A stretch of DNA of 64,000 bases from Pseudomonas sp. GTDB lineage: Bacteria > Pseudomonadota > Gammaproteobacteria > Pseudomonadales > Pseudomonadaceae. A program made the translations under genes and the position numbers. The notes beneath the pieces were generated by a model. The model was not told the origin of the DNA. It searched no databases and saw only the letters and a program-made list of their open reading frames with translations. Position 1 is the stretch's first letter. Each line of letters begins with the position of its first letter. Positions 36,786-45,282 of this stretch are shown in pieces. The DNA is taken from the NCBI RefSeq assembly GCF_030698175.1, contig NZ_JAUYNT010000003.1, positions 1 through 64,000 of the forward strand. Reading direction: 5' to 3'.

Positions 36786-38168
36786 ATGCTCGACGCCATT
36801 CGCTGGGACACCGATCTGATCCGTCGCTACGATCAAGCCGGCCCACGCTACACCTCATACCCAACTGCCGTGCAATTTCATGACGGCATCGGTTCATTTG
36901 AACTGCTGCACGCCTTACGGGACAGTCGCAAAGCCCAACGCCCGTTGTCGGTGTATGTACACCTGCCGTTTTGCGCCAACATTTGCTACTACTGCGGTTG
37001 CAACAAAGTCATCAGCAAAGACCGTGGCCGGGCGCTGCCGTACCTGGAGCGGCTGGAAAAAGAAATCGACCTGATCAGCTGCCACCTCGCGCCTAATCAG
37101 CAGGTCGAGCAGCTGCATCTGGGTGGCGGTACGCCGACTTTTCTCAGCCACGATGAACTGCGCCGGCTGATGGCCAAACTGCGCAGCAAATTCAACTTAC
37201 TGGACGACGACTGCGGCGATTACGGCATCGAGATCGATCCGCGCGAAGCCGACTGGTCCACCATGGGTTTGCTCCGTGAACTGGGTTTTAATCGCGTCAG
37301 TCTTGGCGTCCAGGACCTCGACCCCGAGGTGCAGCGGGCGGTGAATCGCCTCCAGAGCCTGGAGGAAACCCGCGCCATCGTTGACGCGGCGCGCACCCTG
37401 CAGTTTCGTTCGATCAATATTGACCTGATCTACGGCTTGCCCAAGCAGACCCCAGCAAGCTTTGCCCGCACGGTCGATGCCATCATCGCCCTGCAACCTG
37501 ATCGGCTCTCGGTGTTCAACTACGCCCATTTGCCCGAGCGCTTCTTGCCGCAACGGCGGATCAACAGTGAAGACCTGCCGGCACCCGCCGACAAACTTGC
37601 GATGCTGCAAAACAGCATCGAGCAACTGACCGCCGCCGGCTACCGCTACATCGGCATGGACCACTTTGCCTTGCCCGATGACGAGCTGGCCAGCGCCCAG
37701 GAAGACGGCACCCTGCAACGCAACTTTCAGGGCTACACCACCCATGGCCATTGCGACCTGATCGGTCTTGGGGTGTCTTCGATCAGCCAGATTGGCGATC
37801 TTTATTGCCAAAACAACAGCGATATCGCCCTCTACCAACAAAGCCTCGACAGCGACCAACTGGCCACCTGCCGCGGCCTTTTGTGCAACGAAGATGACCG
37901 GCTGCGCCGCGCAGTGATTCAGCAATTGATCTGTGAGTTCCGCCTAGACTTTGCCGCTATCGAAACCCGCTTCAAGATTGATTTCGCTGATTATTTCGCC
38001 GCTGTCTGGCCGCAACTCGAGCAAATGGCCAAAGACGGGCTGCTCGACTTGGATGCCCACAGCATCGATATTCGCCCCGCCGGACGCTTGCTGGCACGCT
38101 CGGTTTGCATGCTGTTTGACGGCTACCTCAGCGCCCTGACCACGCAACGCTTCTCCCGGGTGATTTAA
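36786..38168 (+). CDS. hemN: oxygen-independent coproporphyrinogen III oxidase
   Basis: HemN is a radical-SAM enzyme that decarboxylates coproporphyrinogen III to protoporphyrinogen IX without O2, supplying haem under low oxygen. The 460-residue protein has GPRYTSYPTA near the N-terminus, the cluster Cys63, Cys67 and Cys70 (FCANICYYCGC), GGGTPTF near 114 and IDLIYGLPKQT near 213. Length and motifs match E. coli HemN. The upstream Anr box and the next gene, anr, place it in the oxygen-response block. Confidence 0.97.
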   Translation: MLDAIRWDTDLIRRYDQAGPRYTSYPTAVQFHDGIGSFELLHALRDSRKAQRPLSVYVHLPFCANICYYCGCNKVISKDRGRALPYLERLEKEIDLISCHLAPNQQVEQLHLGGGTPTFLSHDELRRLMAKLRSKFNLLDDDCGDYGIEIDPREADWSTMGLLRELGFNRVSLGVQDLDPEVQRAVNRLQSLEETRAIVDAARTLQFRSINIDLIYGLPKQTPASFARTVDAIIALQPDRLSVFNYAHLPERFLPQRRINSEDLPAPADKLAMLQNSIEQLTAAGYRYIGMDHFALPDDELASAQEDGTLQRNFQGYTTHGHCDLIGLGVSSISQIGDLYCQNNSDIALYQQSLDSDQLATCRGLLCNEDDRLRRAVIQQLICEFRLDFAAIETRFKIDFADYFAAVWPQLEQMAKDGLLDLDAHSIDIRPAGRLLARSVCMLFDGYLSALTTQRFSRVI

Positions 38169-38315
38169 CCCCCCAACCAGACGCGGCCAGCCCTAGCCTG
38201 GCGCTTCTAACCTGGTAAAAACCTGAATGCCCGAACAGTTTTCACAGCCGCCTATCTCTAGCTGAGCGGCTGCGTTACCCTTAGCGGCATTGTTTGCGCC
38301 CCTAAGGAAATCCTC

Positions 38316-39050
38316 ATGTCAGAGATCAACAAGGCTCGCCCAGCACCGCAAGCGCACTGTAAAGACTGCAGCTTGTCTTCATTGTGCTTGCCGTTATCAC
38401 TGAACATGGAAGACATGGATTCGCTCGACGAAATCGTCAAACGCGGCCGCCCGTTGAAAAAAGGTGATTTCTTGTTTCGCCAAGGCGACACCTTCAACTC
38501 GGTGTTTGCCGTGCGCGCCGGCGCCTTAAAGACCTTCAGCGTCACCGATGCCGGTGAAGAGCAAATCACCGGTTTCCACCTGCCCAGCGAGCTGGTCGGC
38601 ATGTCCGGCATGGACAGCGAAACTTATCCTGTTTCGGCCCAGGCTCTGGAAACCACTTCGGTGTGCGAAATCCCCTTTGAGCGCCTGGATGAACTGGCCC
38701 TGCAGCTGCCACAGCTACGCCGCCAGCTGATGCGCATCATGAGCCGCGAGATTCGTGATGATCAGCAAATGATGTTGCTGCTGTCGAAAAAAACCGCCGA
38801 CGAACGCATCGCCACCTTTTTGGTCAACCTGTCGGCACGTTTCCGTGCCCGGGGGTTTTCCGCCAATCAGTTTCGCCTGTCCATGTCGCGTAACGAAATC
38901 GGCAACTACCTGGGCCTGGCGGTCGAAACCGTCTCGCGGGTGTTCACCCGTTTTCAGCAGAGCGGCCTGCTGGCAGCTGAAGGCAAGGAAGTGGATATCA
39001 CCAATCCCATCGAGCTGTGCGCCTTGGCGGGCGGCAACCTGGAGAACTGA
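38316..39050 (+). CDS. anr: anaerobic regulator Anr (FNR homologue)
   Basis: Anr is a CRP/FNR-family dimeric activator with an oxygen-sensitive [4Fe-4S] cluster; it binds TTGAT-N4-ATCAA. The 244-residue protein has the cluster Cys15, Cys18, Cys24 and Cys117 (HCKDC, SLC, SVCEIP), a cyclic-nucleotide-like beta roll, and a helix-turn-helix near 195-215 with the FNR recognition helix [16 protein letters not shown] lies before ATG 38316. Predicted targets within this window are the first cco operon and hemN, both with boxes. Confidence 0.97.
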   Translation: MSEINKARPAPQAHCKDCSLSSLCLPLSLNMEDMDSLDEIVKRGRPLKKGDFLFRQGDTFNSVFAVRAGALKTFSVTDAGEEQITGFHLPSELVGMSGMDSETYPVSAQALETTSVCEIPFERLDELALQLPQLRRQLMRIMSREIRDDQQMMLLLSKKTADERIATFLVNLSARFRARGFSANQFRLSMSRNEIGNYLGLAVETVSRVFTRFQQSGLLAAEGKEVDITNPIELCALAGGNLEN

Positions 39051-39350
39051 TCAACGCGCGGGCCTGTGCAATGCAGGCCCGGCGTTTGCGTGCTTTAACG
39101 CGACTCAGGTGACAACGCTATATCCGCCGCAGCGCCTCGCTGACACCACCAAGCAAACCCACCTTTTCGCCACCGTCCTGCTTGCCCGTCAAAAGTTGGC
39201 TTAAAGCCCGCCGCTCTGGCCGGATTCGACCTCGTCTTGCACGTTAAAAAACCCAATAGTGACGCACCTGCTTTGCGTGCTGTAACTGCTCTGCAGTCCA
39301 ACACAATCAAGGCCGCAACGTGCCTGCGGCCCACGCCAGAGGACTTCATT
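39051..39350. other. intergenic region between anr and the metal-dependent hydrolase
   Basis: About 300 bp. Apart from the hairpin directly after anr, no gene, repeat or recognised box was seen. GAGGA just before 39351 is the ribosome site of the next gene. Confidence 0.5.
39060..39095 (+). terminator. probable anr terminator
   Basis: GGGCCTG (39060-39066) pairs with CAGGCCC (39074-39080) across a 7-nt loop, 10 bp after the anr stop. A GTTTGCGTGCTTT tract follows, which is only moderately T-rich. Confidence 0.55.
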
Positions 39351-40190
39351 ATGTCGACCAGTGCAACCGCAGCACCGTTGCCTAAAGCCAATTTCCCGGT
39401 GCGCCGGATGGATTTCAGTTTCACTGAGACCCGCAAATACTGGTGGAGTGGCAACCCCTTTATGACCCACTTTATGAACAACCTGTCGTCGCTGTTCCCT
39501 TACGGCGAGAAATTTTTCGTCGACAGCGTGCGGGCCGTGCGCGAGCAAATCGAAGACCCGCAACTGCAAAAAGACATCAGTGCCTTTATCGGCCAGGAGG
39601 CCATGCACTCCAAGGAGCACGCGACCTACAACCAATACGCCGAGGCCCATGGCATTGACCTGCGCACCCTGGAATTGCGCATCAAGGTGCTACTGGAATG
39701 GGTGACCAAGTTCACCACCAAGAAGCAACGCCTGGCCGCTACCTGCGCCCTCGAACATTTCACCGCGACCATGGCCGAGCAACTGCTTGCGCGCGAAGAC
39801 ATCAATATGCAGATGACCGATCCGCTCATGTACAAGCTCTGGCTCTGGCATGCCATCGAGGAAAACGAGCACAAGTCGGTGGCCTATGATGCCTACCTGG
39901 CGGTCGGCGGCGGCTACTGGCTGCGCACCCTGACCATGGCCAGCACCAGCCTGATGTTTATCGGGGTGATCGCCTGGTTCCAGCTCGACTTGCTGCGCAA
40001 GGACGGCCAGTTGCTCAACTGGTCCAGCTGGAAATATGGCCTCAAGACCCTATTTGGCCCACGTAACGGCTATATCACCGCCCTCATCCGCCCCTATCTG
40101 CAGTATTACCAGCCGGGCTTTCACCCCTCCCAACAAGACACCCGCGCCCTGGAAAACCGCTGGCGCACCCGCCTGGGTTTCGACGGCTAA
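39351..40190 (+). CDS. predicted metal-dependent hydrolase (PF10118-like)
   Basis: This 279-residue protein resembles the uncharacterised 'predicted metal-dependent hydrolase' family. It is helical and carries possible metal ligands in FIGQEAMHSKEH (about 75-90), CALEHFTATMAEQ and WHAIEENEHKSVAYDAY near 160-180, a pattern like that of di-iron carboxylate bundles. One hydrophobic stretch (LMFIGVIAWFQL) lies near 200-215. Substrate is unknown. ATG 39351 has GAGGA upstream; the frame is open further 5' but with unfamiliar sequence. A strong terminator follows. Confidence 0.82.
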   Translation: MSTSATAAPLPKANFPVRRMDFSFTETRKYWWSGNPFMTHFMNNLSSLFPYGEKFFVDSVRAVREQIEDPQLQKDISAFIGQEAMHSKEHATYNQYAEAHGIDLRTLELRIKVLLEWVTKFTTKKQRLAATCALEHFTATMAEQLLAREDINMQMTDPLMYKLWLWHAIEENEHKSVAYDAYLAVGGGYWLRTLTMASTSLMFIGVIAWFQLDLLRKDGQLLNWSSWKYGLKTLFGPRNGYITALIRPYLQYYQPGFHPSQQDTRALENRWRTRLGFDG

Positions 40191-40221
40191 CACGCCCGTA
40201 AAACCCACTGCGCGCCATCCC

Positions 40222-40276
40222 GGCCGCTTGAGCAGTACCCGTGCGACATCGGGTCACTGCCCAAGCGGCCTTTTTT
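40222..40276 (+). terminator. strong rho-independent terminator
   Basis: GGCCGCTTG (40222-40230) pairs with CAAGCGGCC (40262-40270), with further internal pairs (GCAGT/ACTGC and CCCG/CGGG), followed by six T. It separates the hydrolase gene from the cyd operon. Confidence 0.92.
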
Positions 40277-40277
40277 A

Positions 40278-40291
40278 TTGCTTTATATCAA
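40278..40291. promoter_or_regulatory. Anr-like box before cydP
   Basis: TTGCTTTATATCAA differs from TTGAT-N4-ATCAA at one position (C for A). It lies only 28 bp before the cydP ATG, too close for ordinary class II activation of that start, so it may act as a repressor site or be chance. Confidence 0.3.
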
Positions 40292-40319
40292 GGCATAAAC
40301 CCATCGGAACTGAACGACC

Positions 40320-40544
40320 ATGGCTGCTGTAAGGCTGCATCGCCCCGCTTCCCCCTGGCGCATTCCGTTGGTGCGCGAACTTGCCGTGATTTTGCTGATC
40401 AAGCTGGCGTTGCTGCTGGCCATCAAAGCCATCTGGTTCAGCGCACCGACAGTGCCGCTGGAAGGCACCGCACAGGTCGCCGCCCACCTGCTCGCCGCGC
40501 CGCCTACCAAGCCTTTGCCTGCCCTTGAGGAGACCCCGAGATGA
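40320..40544 (+). CDS. cydP: cytochrome bd oxidase small subunit CydP
   Basis: A 74-residue protein with one clear membrane helix ([20 protein letters not shown], about 22-42) and a proline-rich tail. Small single-helix proteins at this place, directly before cydA, are annotated as putative cytochrome oxidase small subunit CydP. It overlaps cydA by 4 bp, so translation is coupled. Its biochemical role is inferred from position. Confidence 0.75.
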   Translation: MAAVRLHRPASPWRIPLVRELAVILLIKLALLLAIKAIWFSAPTVPLEGTAQVAAHLLAAPPTKPLPALEETPR

Positions 40545-42097
40545 TCTCGGAAACCGTCGTCGACCTATCCCGTCTGCAGTTTGCCATGACGGCCATGTAC
40601 CACTTCCTGTTCGTGCCCCTGACTCTGGGCCTTGCGTTTATTCTGGCGATTATGGAGTCGGTGTATGTGATCACCGGCAAACAGGTCTACCAGGACATGG
40701 TCAAGTTCTGGGGCAAGTTGTTCGGCATCAACTTTGCGCTGGGCGTCACCACCGGGCTGACCATGGAGTTCCAGTTCGGCACCAACTGGGCCTACTACAG
40801 CCACTATGTCGGCGACATTTTCGGCGCACCGCTGGCCATCGAAGGGCTGATGGCGTTCTTTCTGGAGTCGACCTTTATCGGCCTGTTCTTCTTCGGCTGG
40901 GAGCGCCTGAGTAAGGTGCAACACTTGGCGGTGACCTGGCTGGTGGCGATTGGCTCGAATATGTCGGCGCTGTGGATTCTGATCGCCAACGGCTGGATGC
41001 AGAACCCGGTGGGCGCCGAGTTCAACTTCGAAACCATGCGCATGGAGCTGACCAGTTTCAGTGCCCTGTTGTTTAACCCGGTGGCCCAGGTCAAGTTCGT
41101 GCATACCGTGGCGGCCGGTTACGTAACCGGCGCCGTGTTTGTGCTGGCGATTTCCAGCTGGTACCTGCTCAAGGGTCGCGACCTGGGTTTTGCCCGCCGC
41201 TCGTTTGCCATCGCCTCGGCGTTCGGCATGGCCTCGATTCTCTCGGTGATCATCCTCGGCGATGAATCCGGCTATGAGATCGGGGACGTGCAAAAGACCA
41301 AGCTGGCCGCCATCGAAGCCGAATGGGAAACCGAACCGGCCCCGGCCGCCTTCACCCTGTTCGGCCTGCCCAACCAGGCCGAGCAACGCACCGATTACGC
41401 GGTGAAAATCCCCTATGTAATGGGCATCATCGCCACCCGCTCGCTGGACACCCAGGTCACCGGCATCAAGGATTTGATAGTTCAGCATGAGGTGCGCATC
41501 CGTAACGGCATCCAGGCTTATGCCCTGCTGGAAAAACTGCGTAACGGCGAGAAAACCCCGGAGAACATCGCCGCCTTCAACCGGCACAAGCAAGACCTCG
41601 GCTACGGCCTGCTGCTGAAAAAGTACAACCCCGCGGTGGTCGACTCCAGCGAGGCGCAGATCAAACAAGCGGCCCTGGACACCATCCCCAATGTGGCCAC
41701 GGTGTTCTGGAGTTTCCGCCTGATGGTGGCCTCGGGCTTTCTAATGCTCGGCCTGTTTATCTGCGCTTTCTGGGCCTCGGCGCGTAAAAACGAGGAGCAG
41801 AAACGCTGGTTACTCAAGTGGGCGCTGGTCAGCCTGCCGCTGCCCTGGATTGCCGCGCAAACCGGCTGGATTGTGGCCGAACACGGTCGCCAGCCGTGGT
41901 CGATTGCCGAAGTGCTACCGGTACATCTGTCCGCGTCGAGCATCAGCGCCGGCGACGTCTGGGGTTCACTGCTGGCCTTGCTGGCCTTCTACAGCGTGCT
42001 GCTGGTGATCGAGATGTACCTGATGATCAAGTTCGCCCGCCTCGGCCCCAGCAGCCTGCACACCGGCCGTTATCACTTCGAAAAAATCGCCGCCTGA
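40541..42097 (+). CDS. cydA: cytochrome bd ubiquinol oxidase subunit I
   Basis: CydA carries hemes b558, b595 and d, oxidises ubiquinol and reduces O2. The 518-residue protein shows [19 protein letters not shown] with a haem His (about 21), [11 protein letters not shown] with another, the quinol loop, and the diagnostic GRQPW near 450. The Q-loop is the long E. coli type ([20 protein letters not shown] and a C-terminal insertion), not the short CioA type usual in P. aeruginosa. It is coupled to cydP and followed by cydB after 4 bp. Confidence 0.96.
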   Translation: MISETVVDLSRLQFAMTAMYHFLFVPLTLGLAFILAIMESVYVITGKQVYQDMVKFWGKLFGINFALGVTTGLTMEFQFGTNWAYYSHYVGDIFGAPLAIEGLMAFFLESTFIGLFFFGWERLSKVQHLAVTWLVAIGSNMSALWILIANGWMQNPVGAEFNFETMRMELTSFSALLFNPVAQVKFVHTVAAGYVTGAVFVLAISSWYLLKGRDLGFARRSFAIASAFGMASILSVIILGDESGYEIGDVQKTKLAAIEAEWETEPAPAAFTLFGLPNQAEQRTDYAVKIPYVMGIIATRSLDTQVTGIKDLIVQHEVRIRNGIQAYALLEKLRNGEKTPENIAAFNRHKQDLGYGLLLKKYNPAVVDSSEAQIKQAALDTIPNVATVFWSFRLMVASGFLMLGLFICAFWASARKNEEQKRWLLKWALVSLPLPWIAAQTGWIVAEHGRQPWSIAEVLPVHLSASSISAGDVWGSLLALLAFYSVLLVIEMYLMIKFARLGPSSLHTGRYHFEKIAA

Positions 42098-42101
42098 GGA
42101 C

Positions 42102-43250
42102 ATGACCATGTTGGATTACGAAAGCCTCAAGCTGATTTGGTGGGTGCTGGTCGGCGTCTTGCTGATTGGCTTTGCACTGACCGATGGTTTTGATCTGGGC
42201 GCCGCCGCCCTGATGCCCTTCGTCGGCAAGACCGACAGCGAACGGCGAGTGGTGATCAACACCATAGCGCCGCACTGGGAGGGTAATCAGGTCTGGCTGG
42301 TGACCGCCGGCGCCGGGCTGTTCGCCGCCTGGCCGCTGGTGTATGCCACGGCCTTCTCGGGTTTCTACTGGGCCATGCTGCTGGTGCTGTTTGCCTTATT
42401 CACCCGCCCGGTGGGCTTTGACTACCGCAGCAAAGTGGCCGACCCGCGCTGGCGTCTGGCCTGGGACTGGGCGCTGTTTGTCGGCGGCTTCGTGCCGGCC
42501 CTGGTGTTCGGCGTGGCCTTCGGCAACCTGTTGCTGGGCGTGCCTTTTACCCTGGATAACAGCTTGCGCAGCAGCTACCAGGGCAACTTCTGGCAACTGC
42601 TCAGCCCTTTCGGCCTGCTGGCCGGGCTGGTCAGCCTGAGCATGTTGCTGCTGCACGGCGGCACCTGGCTGATGCTGCGCACCGATGGCGATGTGGCGCG
42701 CCGCAGTCGCCGTGCCGCGCAGCTATTTGCCGTGCTGTTTCTGCTCTGCTTTAGCGGCGCCGGGATCTGGCTGTGGCTGGGCAATATCCAGGGTTGGGTG
42801 ATCAGCTCCAGCTTCGAGGCCAGTGCTGCCCTCAACCCGCTGGCCAAGACCGTGACCCAGAGCAACCCCGGCTGGCTGGCCAATTACGCCCGCTACCCAC
42901 TGAGCCAACTGGCGCCGCTGGGCGGCATTCTCGGTGCCCTACTGGCCTTGGCTGCCGCCTCGGGCCGGCGTGCCGGTCTGGCCTTTCTCGGCTCCAGCCT
43001 GGCGATTATCGGCACCCTGTGTACCGCAGGTTTTGCCCTATTCCCGTTCATCCTGCCGTCCAGCATCGACGCGGCTTCGAGCCTGACCATCTGGGACGCG
43101 GTCTCCAGCCAGAAGACCCTGGGCATCATGCTGATCGTGGCCGGCATTTTTATCCCCCTGATCCTCTGCTACACCCTGTGGGGCTACGTGAAGATGTGGG
43201 GCAAGGTCACCACCGCGCACATTGAAAGCAATAATCACGGACTGTATTGA
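42102..43250 (+). CDS. cydB: cytochrome bd ubiquinol oxidase subunit II
   Basis: CydB is the pseudo-symmetric partner of CydA. The 382-residue protein starts MTMLDYESLKLIWWVLVGVL and has about nine helices, with GFDLGAAALMPF, HWEGNQVWLVTAGAG and FPFILPSSID as recognisable blocks. The start may be ATG 42102 or 42108; the E. coli protein begins like the latter. A G/C-rich hairpin (CGCGCCG 43261-43267, CGGCGCG 43274-43280) follows the stop before the next gene. Confidence 0.96.
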   Translation: MTMLDYESLKLIWWVLVGVLLIGFALTDGFDLGAAALMPFVGKTDSERRVVINTIAPHWEGNQVWLVTAGAGLFAAWPLVYATAFSGFYWAMLLVLFALFTRPVGFDYRSKVADPRWRLAWDWALFVGGFVPALVFGVAFGNLLLGVPFTLDNSLRSSYQGNFWQLLSPFGLLAGLVSLSMLLLHGGTWLMLRTDGDVARRSRRAAQLFAVLFLLCFSGAGIWLWLGNIQGWVISSSFEASAALNPLAKTVTQSNPGWLANYARYPLSQLAPLGGILGALLALAAASGRRAGLAFLGSSLAIIGTLCTAGFALFPFILPSSIDAASSLTIWDAVSSQKTLGIMLIVAGIFIPLILCYTLWGYVKMWGKVTTAHIESNNHGLY

Positions 43251-43307
43251 GTCAGAGCCCCGCGCCGCCGCAACGGCGCGGCCCAAACAGCAACCAATAG
43301 GTACCTT

Positions 43308-43880
43308 ATGGGCAAGCTTCCCAGCAAAGCAGCGCGGCCAACTGCCCCTCACCCGACCATTGACAGCCCGCAAGAGCACTGGCAACCGCTAAGCACTGCG
43401 GCCCTGACCGGCGTATTAGTCTTTGCCGTGGCGGCGCTGTGGTTCGGTAACAGTGGCGAACGCTGGTTCCCGCTGCTGGATGGCGCCAACCTGCTGTTCC
43501 ATGAATTTGGCCATCCGTTCTTCGGGCTGTTTTCCGCATCGCTGATGGTTTACGGCGGCACGCTGGCGCAGCTGATCTTCCCGGTTGCGACAGCGGTCAG
43601 TTTTTACCGCACGGGGGCTACCGGCTCTTTTGCCATCTGCGTCATCTGGGGGCTGCAAAACTGCTTCAACATTGCCCGCTACATGGCCGATGCACGCGCC
43701 CAGCTCTTGCCGCTGGTCGGTGGTGGCGAGCATGACTGGATGGAAATCCTCTCCCGCTGGGGCTGGCTGCAAGCCGACACACGACTGGCCGCCTGGCTCA
43801 CCGCGCTCGGTTGGCTGGGCATAGGTTACTGCTGCACCTGGCTGATCCGACGCTGGCGACAAGAGCGGCGGCAGCCCTGA
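43308..43880 (+). CDS. membrane HExxH protein in the cyd operon, function unknown
   Basis: This 190-residue protein is not one I can name. It has about four hydrophobic segments, at roughly 30-48, 70-95, 100-120 and 160-180. Between them lies NLLFHEFGHPFFGLF near 60-75: HEFGH is the HExxH zinc-binding motif of metalloproteases such as the M50 site-2 type. A later DANGxxN/LDG motif was not seen, but LLDGANLLFHEFGH places Asp just before the motif. It lies between cydB and cydX on the same strand, so it may process or help assemble cytochrome bd. Protease activity is inferred from the motif only. Confidence 0.75.
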   Translation: MGKLPSKAARPTAPHPTIDSPQEHWQPLSTAALTGVLVFAVAALWFGNSGERWFPLLDGANLLFHEFGHPFFGLFSASLMVYGGTLAQLIFPVATAVSFYRTGATGSFAICVIWGLQNCFNIARYMADARAQLLPLVGGGEHDWMEILSRWGWLQADTRLAAWLTALGWLGIGYCCTWLIRRWRQERRQP

Positions 43881-43942
43881 ACAATGTCATCTCATACCAT
43901 CGAACAGTCGGCCCAACTTACGGGTAATTAAGGAGTTCACAG

Positions 43943-44059
43943 ATGTGGTATTTCACCTGGATTCTCGGCGTGCTGCTGGCCTGCAGCTTCGGCATCATCA
44001 ATGCCTTGTGGCTGGAAACCACCCAAGACCTCGACGAGGACGGCGCCAGTGGCGACTGA
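43943..44059 (+). CDS. cydX: cytochrome bd small subunit CydX (YbgT)
   Basis: CydX is a single-helix subunit needed for stable, active cytochrome bd. The 38-residue peptide begins MWYFTWILGVLLACSFGIIN and ends with an acidic tail (DLDEDGASGD), matching E. coli CydX in start, helix and length. TAAGGAG lies 9 bp before the ATG. It overlaps the next gene by 11 bp. Confidence 0.95.
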   Translation: MWYFTWILGVLLACSFGIINALWLETTQDLDEDGASGD

Positions 44060-44351
44060 GCCGCGCCCGTTACTGCAGCGCCCCTGGACTCGGGCGCTGT
44101 CGCTGCTATTGGCCAGCCCGCTGGCCTTGCTGCTGCTGATTCATCCGGCAGCCATGCTCGATGCCCAAGGCCACTACAGCCATAACCTACTGATGCTGGT
44201 GATGCTTGGCGTGGCGGGAGGCTTTGTGCATGGCGTCGGTTTCGATCCCTACCTGCGTCTCTGGCGCCTGCTGTTTGGGCCGCTGCTGGCCTGGCCGTTA
44301 CTCGCCCTGGGTTATTGGCTATTGTTCCTGGGAGTCAGCCACCCTTTTTAA
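44049..44351 (+). CDS. ybgE: cyd operon protein YbgE
   Basis: A 100-residue membrane protein with about three helices (ALSLLLASPLALLLLIH, LLMLVMLGVAGGFVHGVGF, and the C-terminal LLAWPLLALGYWLLFLGV). The pattern GFVHGVGFDP is typical of YbgE, which follows cydX in many proteobacteria; its function is unknown. The start is taken as GTG 44049 inside the end of cydX, with GAGGAC upstream. An in-frame ATG at 44001 lies inside cydX and is less likely. Confidence 0.82.
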   Translation: MATEPRPLLQRPWTRALSLLLASPLALLLLIHPAAMLDAQGHYSHNLLMLVMLGVAGGFVHGVGFDPYLRLWRLLFGPLLAWPLLALGYWLLFLGVSHPF

Positions 44352-44495
44352 CCTCATGGTCTAACCTCAAGAGCATCGCGATCGTAGCAATACGCCCTTT
44401 TCCACCAGCAAGGCGCTTGGCCTGTAACTGCGTAGCGCACCGAGGTCGAACCGCTTAACTCGGGGCTAAACGAAAAATTGACCAATGAGGCAGGC

Positions 44496-45167
44496 ATGGC
44501 CGATTACAGCCCAAACGAACGCAAGCTGACCCTCAAGGTGGTCTATTACGGCCCCGCACTCAGTGGCAAAACCAGCAACCTGATGCAGTTGCACACCCAG
44601 CTCAATCCGCAACGCAAGGGTGAACTTATGGTGTTGGAAACCCGCGATGATCGAACCCTGTTCTTTGACCTGCTGCCCATCGGCCTGCGCAGCCAAAGCG
44701 GCCTGGATCTGCGCCTGAAGCTCTACACCGTACCCGGTCAGGTGCAGCACGACAGCACCCGCAAGGCCGTGCTGTCGCGGGTCGACGGGGTGATTTTCGT
44801 CGCCGATTCGCAATTGAGCCAGCAGGATAATAACGCCAGCGCCTTCGGCAACCTGGCCGAAAATCTGCAAAAACTCGGTCTGGATATCGAACAGCTGCCC
44901 TTGGTGGTGCAATTCAACAAACGCGACCTGCCGGATGTGATCGACGAAGCCACCCTGCGAGCACGCTGGGCCAATACCCCTTGGGCGCCTTTGACCCTGG
45001 CCAGTGCGCTGCATGGCCAGGGGGTAGTGGAAAGCTTTCAACAACTGTTGCGCCGCCTCTACCCGGTGGTCGATCAAGAGTTCGCCTTAGCCAGTGAACA
45101 TGCCATCAGCGCCCAGGCCTTCGTCCGCCAATTGAGTGCGGCCCAGGAGACGACGCCCCATGCGTAG
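44496..45167 (+). CDS. MglA-like small Ras-type GTPase
   Basis: This 223-residue cytosolic protein belongs to the MglA/Arf-like GTPase group. G1 is GPALSGKT (19-26), the G3 position reads VPGQ (79-82) in place of DxxG as in MglA proteins, and G4 is NKRD (141-144). MglA sets front-rear polarity and pilus placement in gliding and twitching bacteria. No MglB (roadblock) gene is adjacent; instead a histidine kinase follows. ATG 44496 has GAGG upstream; a TTG at 44478 is in frame. The stop overlaps a mini-gene at 45160 that repeats the kinase start. Confidence 0.88.
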   Translation: MADYSPNERKLTLKVVYYGPALSGKTSNLMQLHTQLNPQRKGELMVLETRDDRTLFFDLLPIGLRSQSGLDLRLKLYTVPGQVQHDSTRKAVLSRVDGVIFVADSQLSQQDNNASAFGNLAENLQKLGLDIEQLPLVVQFNKRDLPDVIDEATLRARWANTPWAPLTLASALHGQGVVESFQQLLRRLYPVVDQEFALASEHAISAQAFVRQLSAAQETTPHA

Positions 45168-45282
45168 CGTCCAGGCTGTCCCCAAGGTCATTGATCTGCT
45201 GCCGAGCGAGCAGCAGGTCAGAGTGTTGCAGCTGCTGAGCGCTCTCGGCGACGGCGCCGTGCGTAGCGTGCGACATGCGTAA
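45160..45282 (+). pseudogene. duplicated fragment of the kinase N-terminus (40 codons)
   Basis: This frame encodes PKVIDLLPSEQQVRVLQLLS and stops after 40 codons. The kinase start 115 bp downstream encodes PKLVDLLPGEQQVRLLQLLS at the equivalent place. The two stretches of about 100 bp are clearly a diverged tandem duplication. The fragment starts inside the GTPase stop region (overlap) and its stop (45280-45282) overlaps the kinase ATG, so translation could pass from GTPase through it to the kinase. It is probably a duplication scar. Confidence 0.82.

Noticed and set aside
38245..38272. Terminator after hemN (CAGCCGC/GCGGCTG)
   Set aside because: Seven-base arms with a 14-nt loop and no T-run; too weak to call.
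40741..40840. Short-loop Cio-type assignment of CydA
   Set aside because: The Q-loop carries the E. coli-type long insertion and the operon has cydX and ybgE, so cydA is preferred over cioA.
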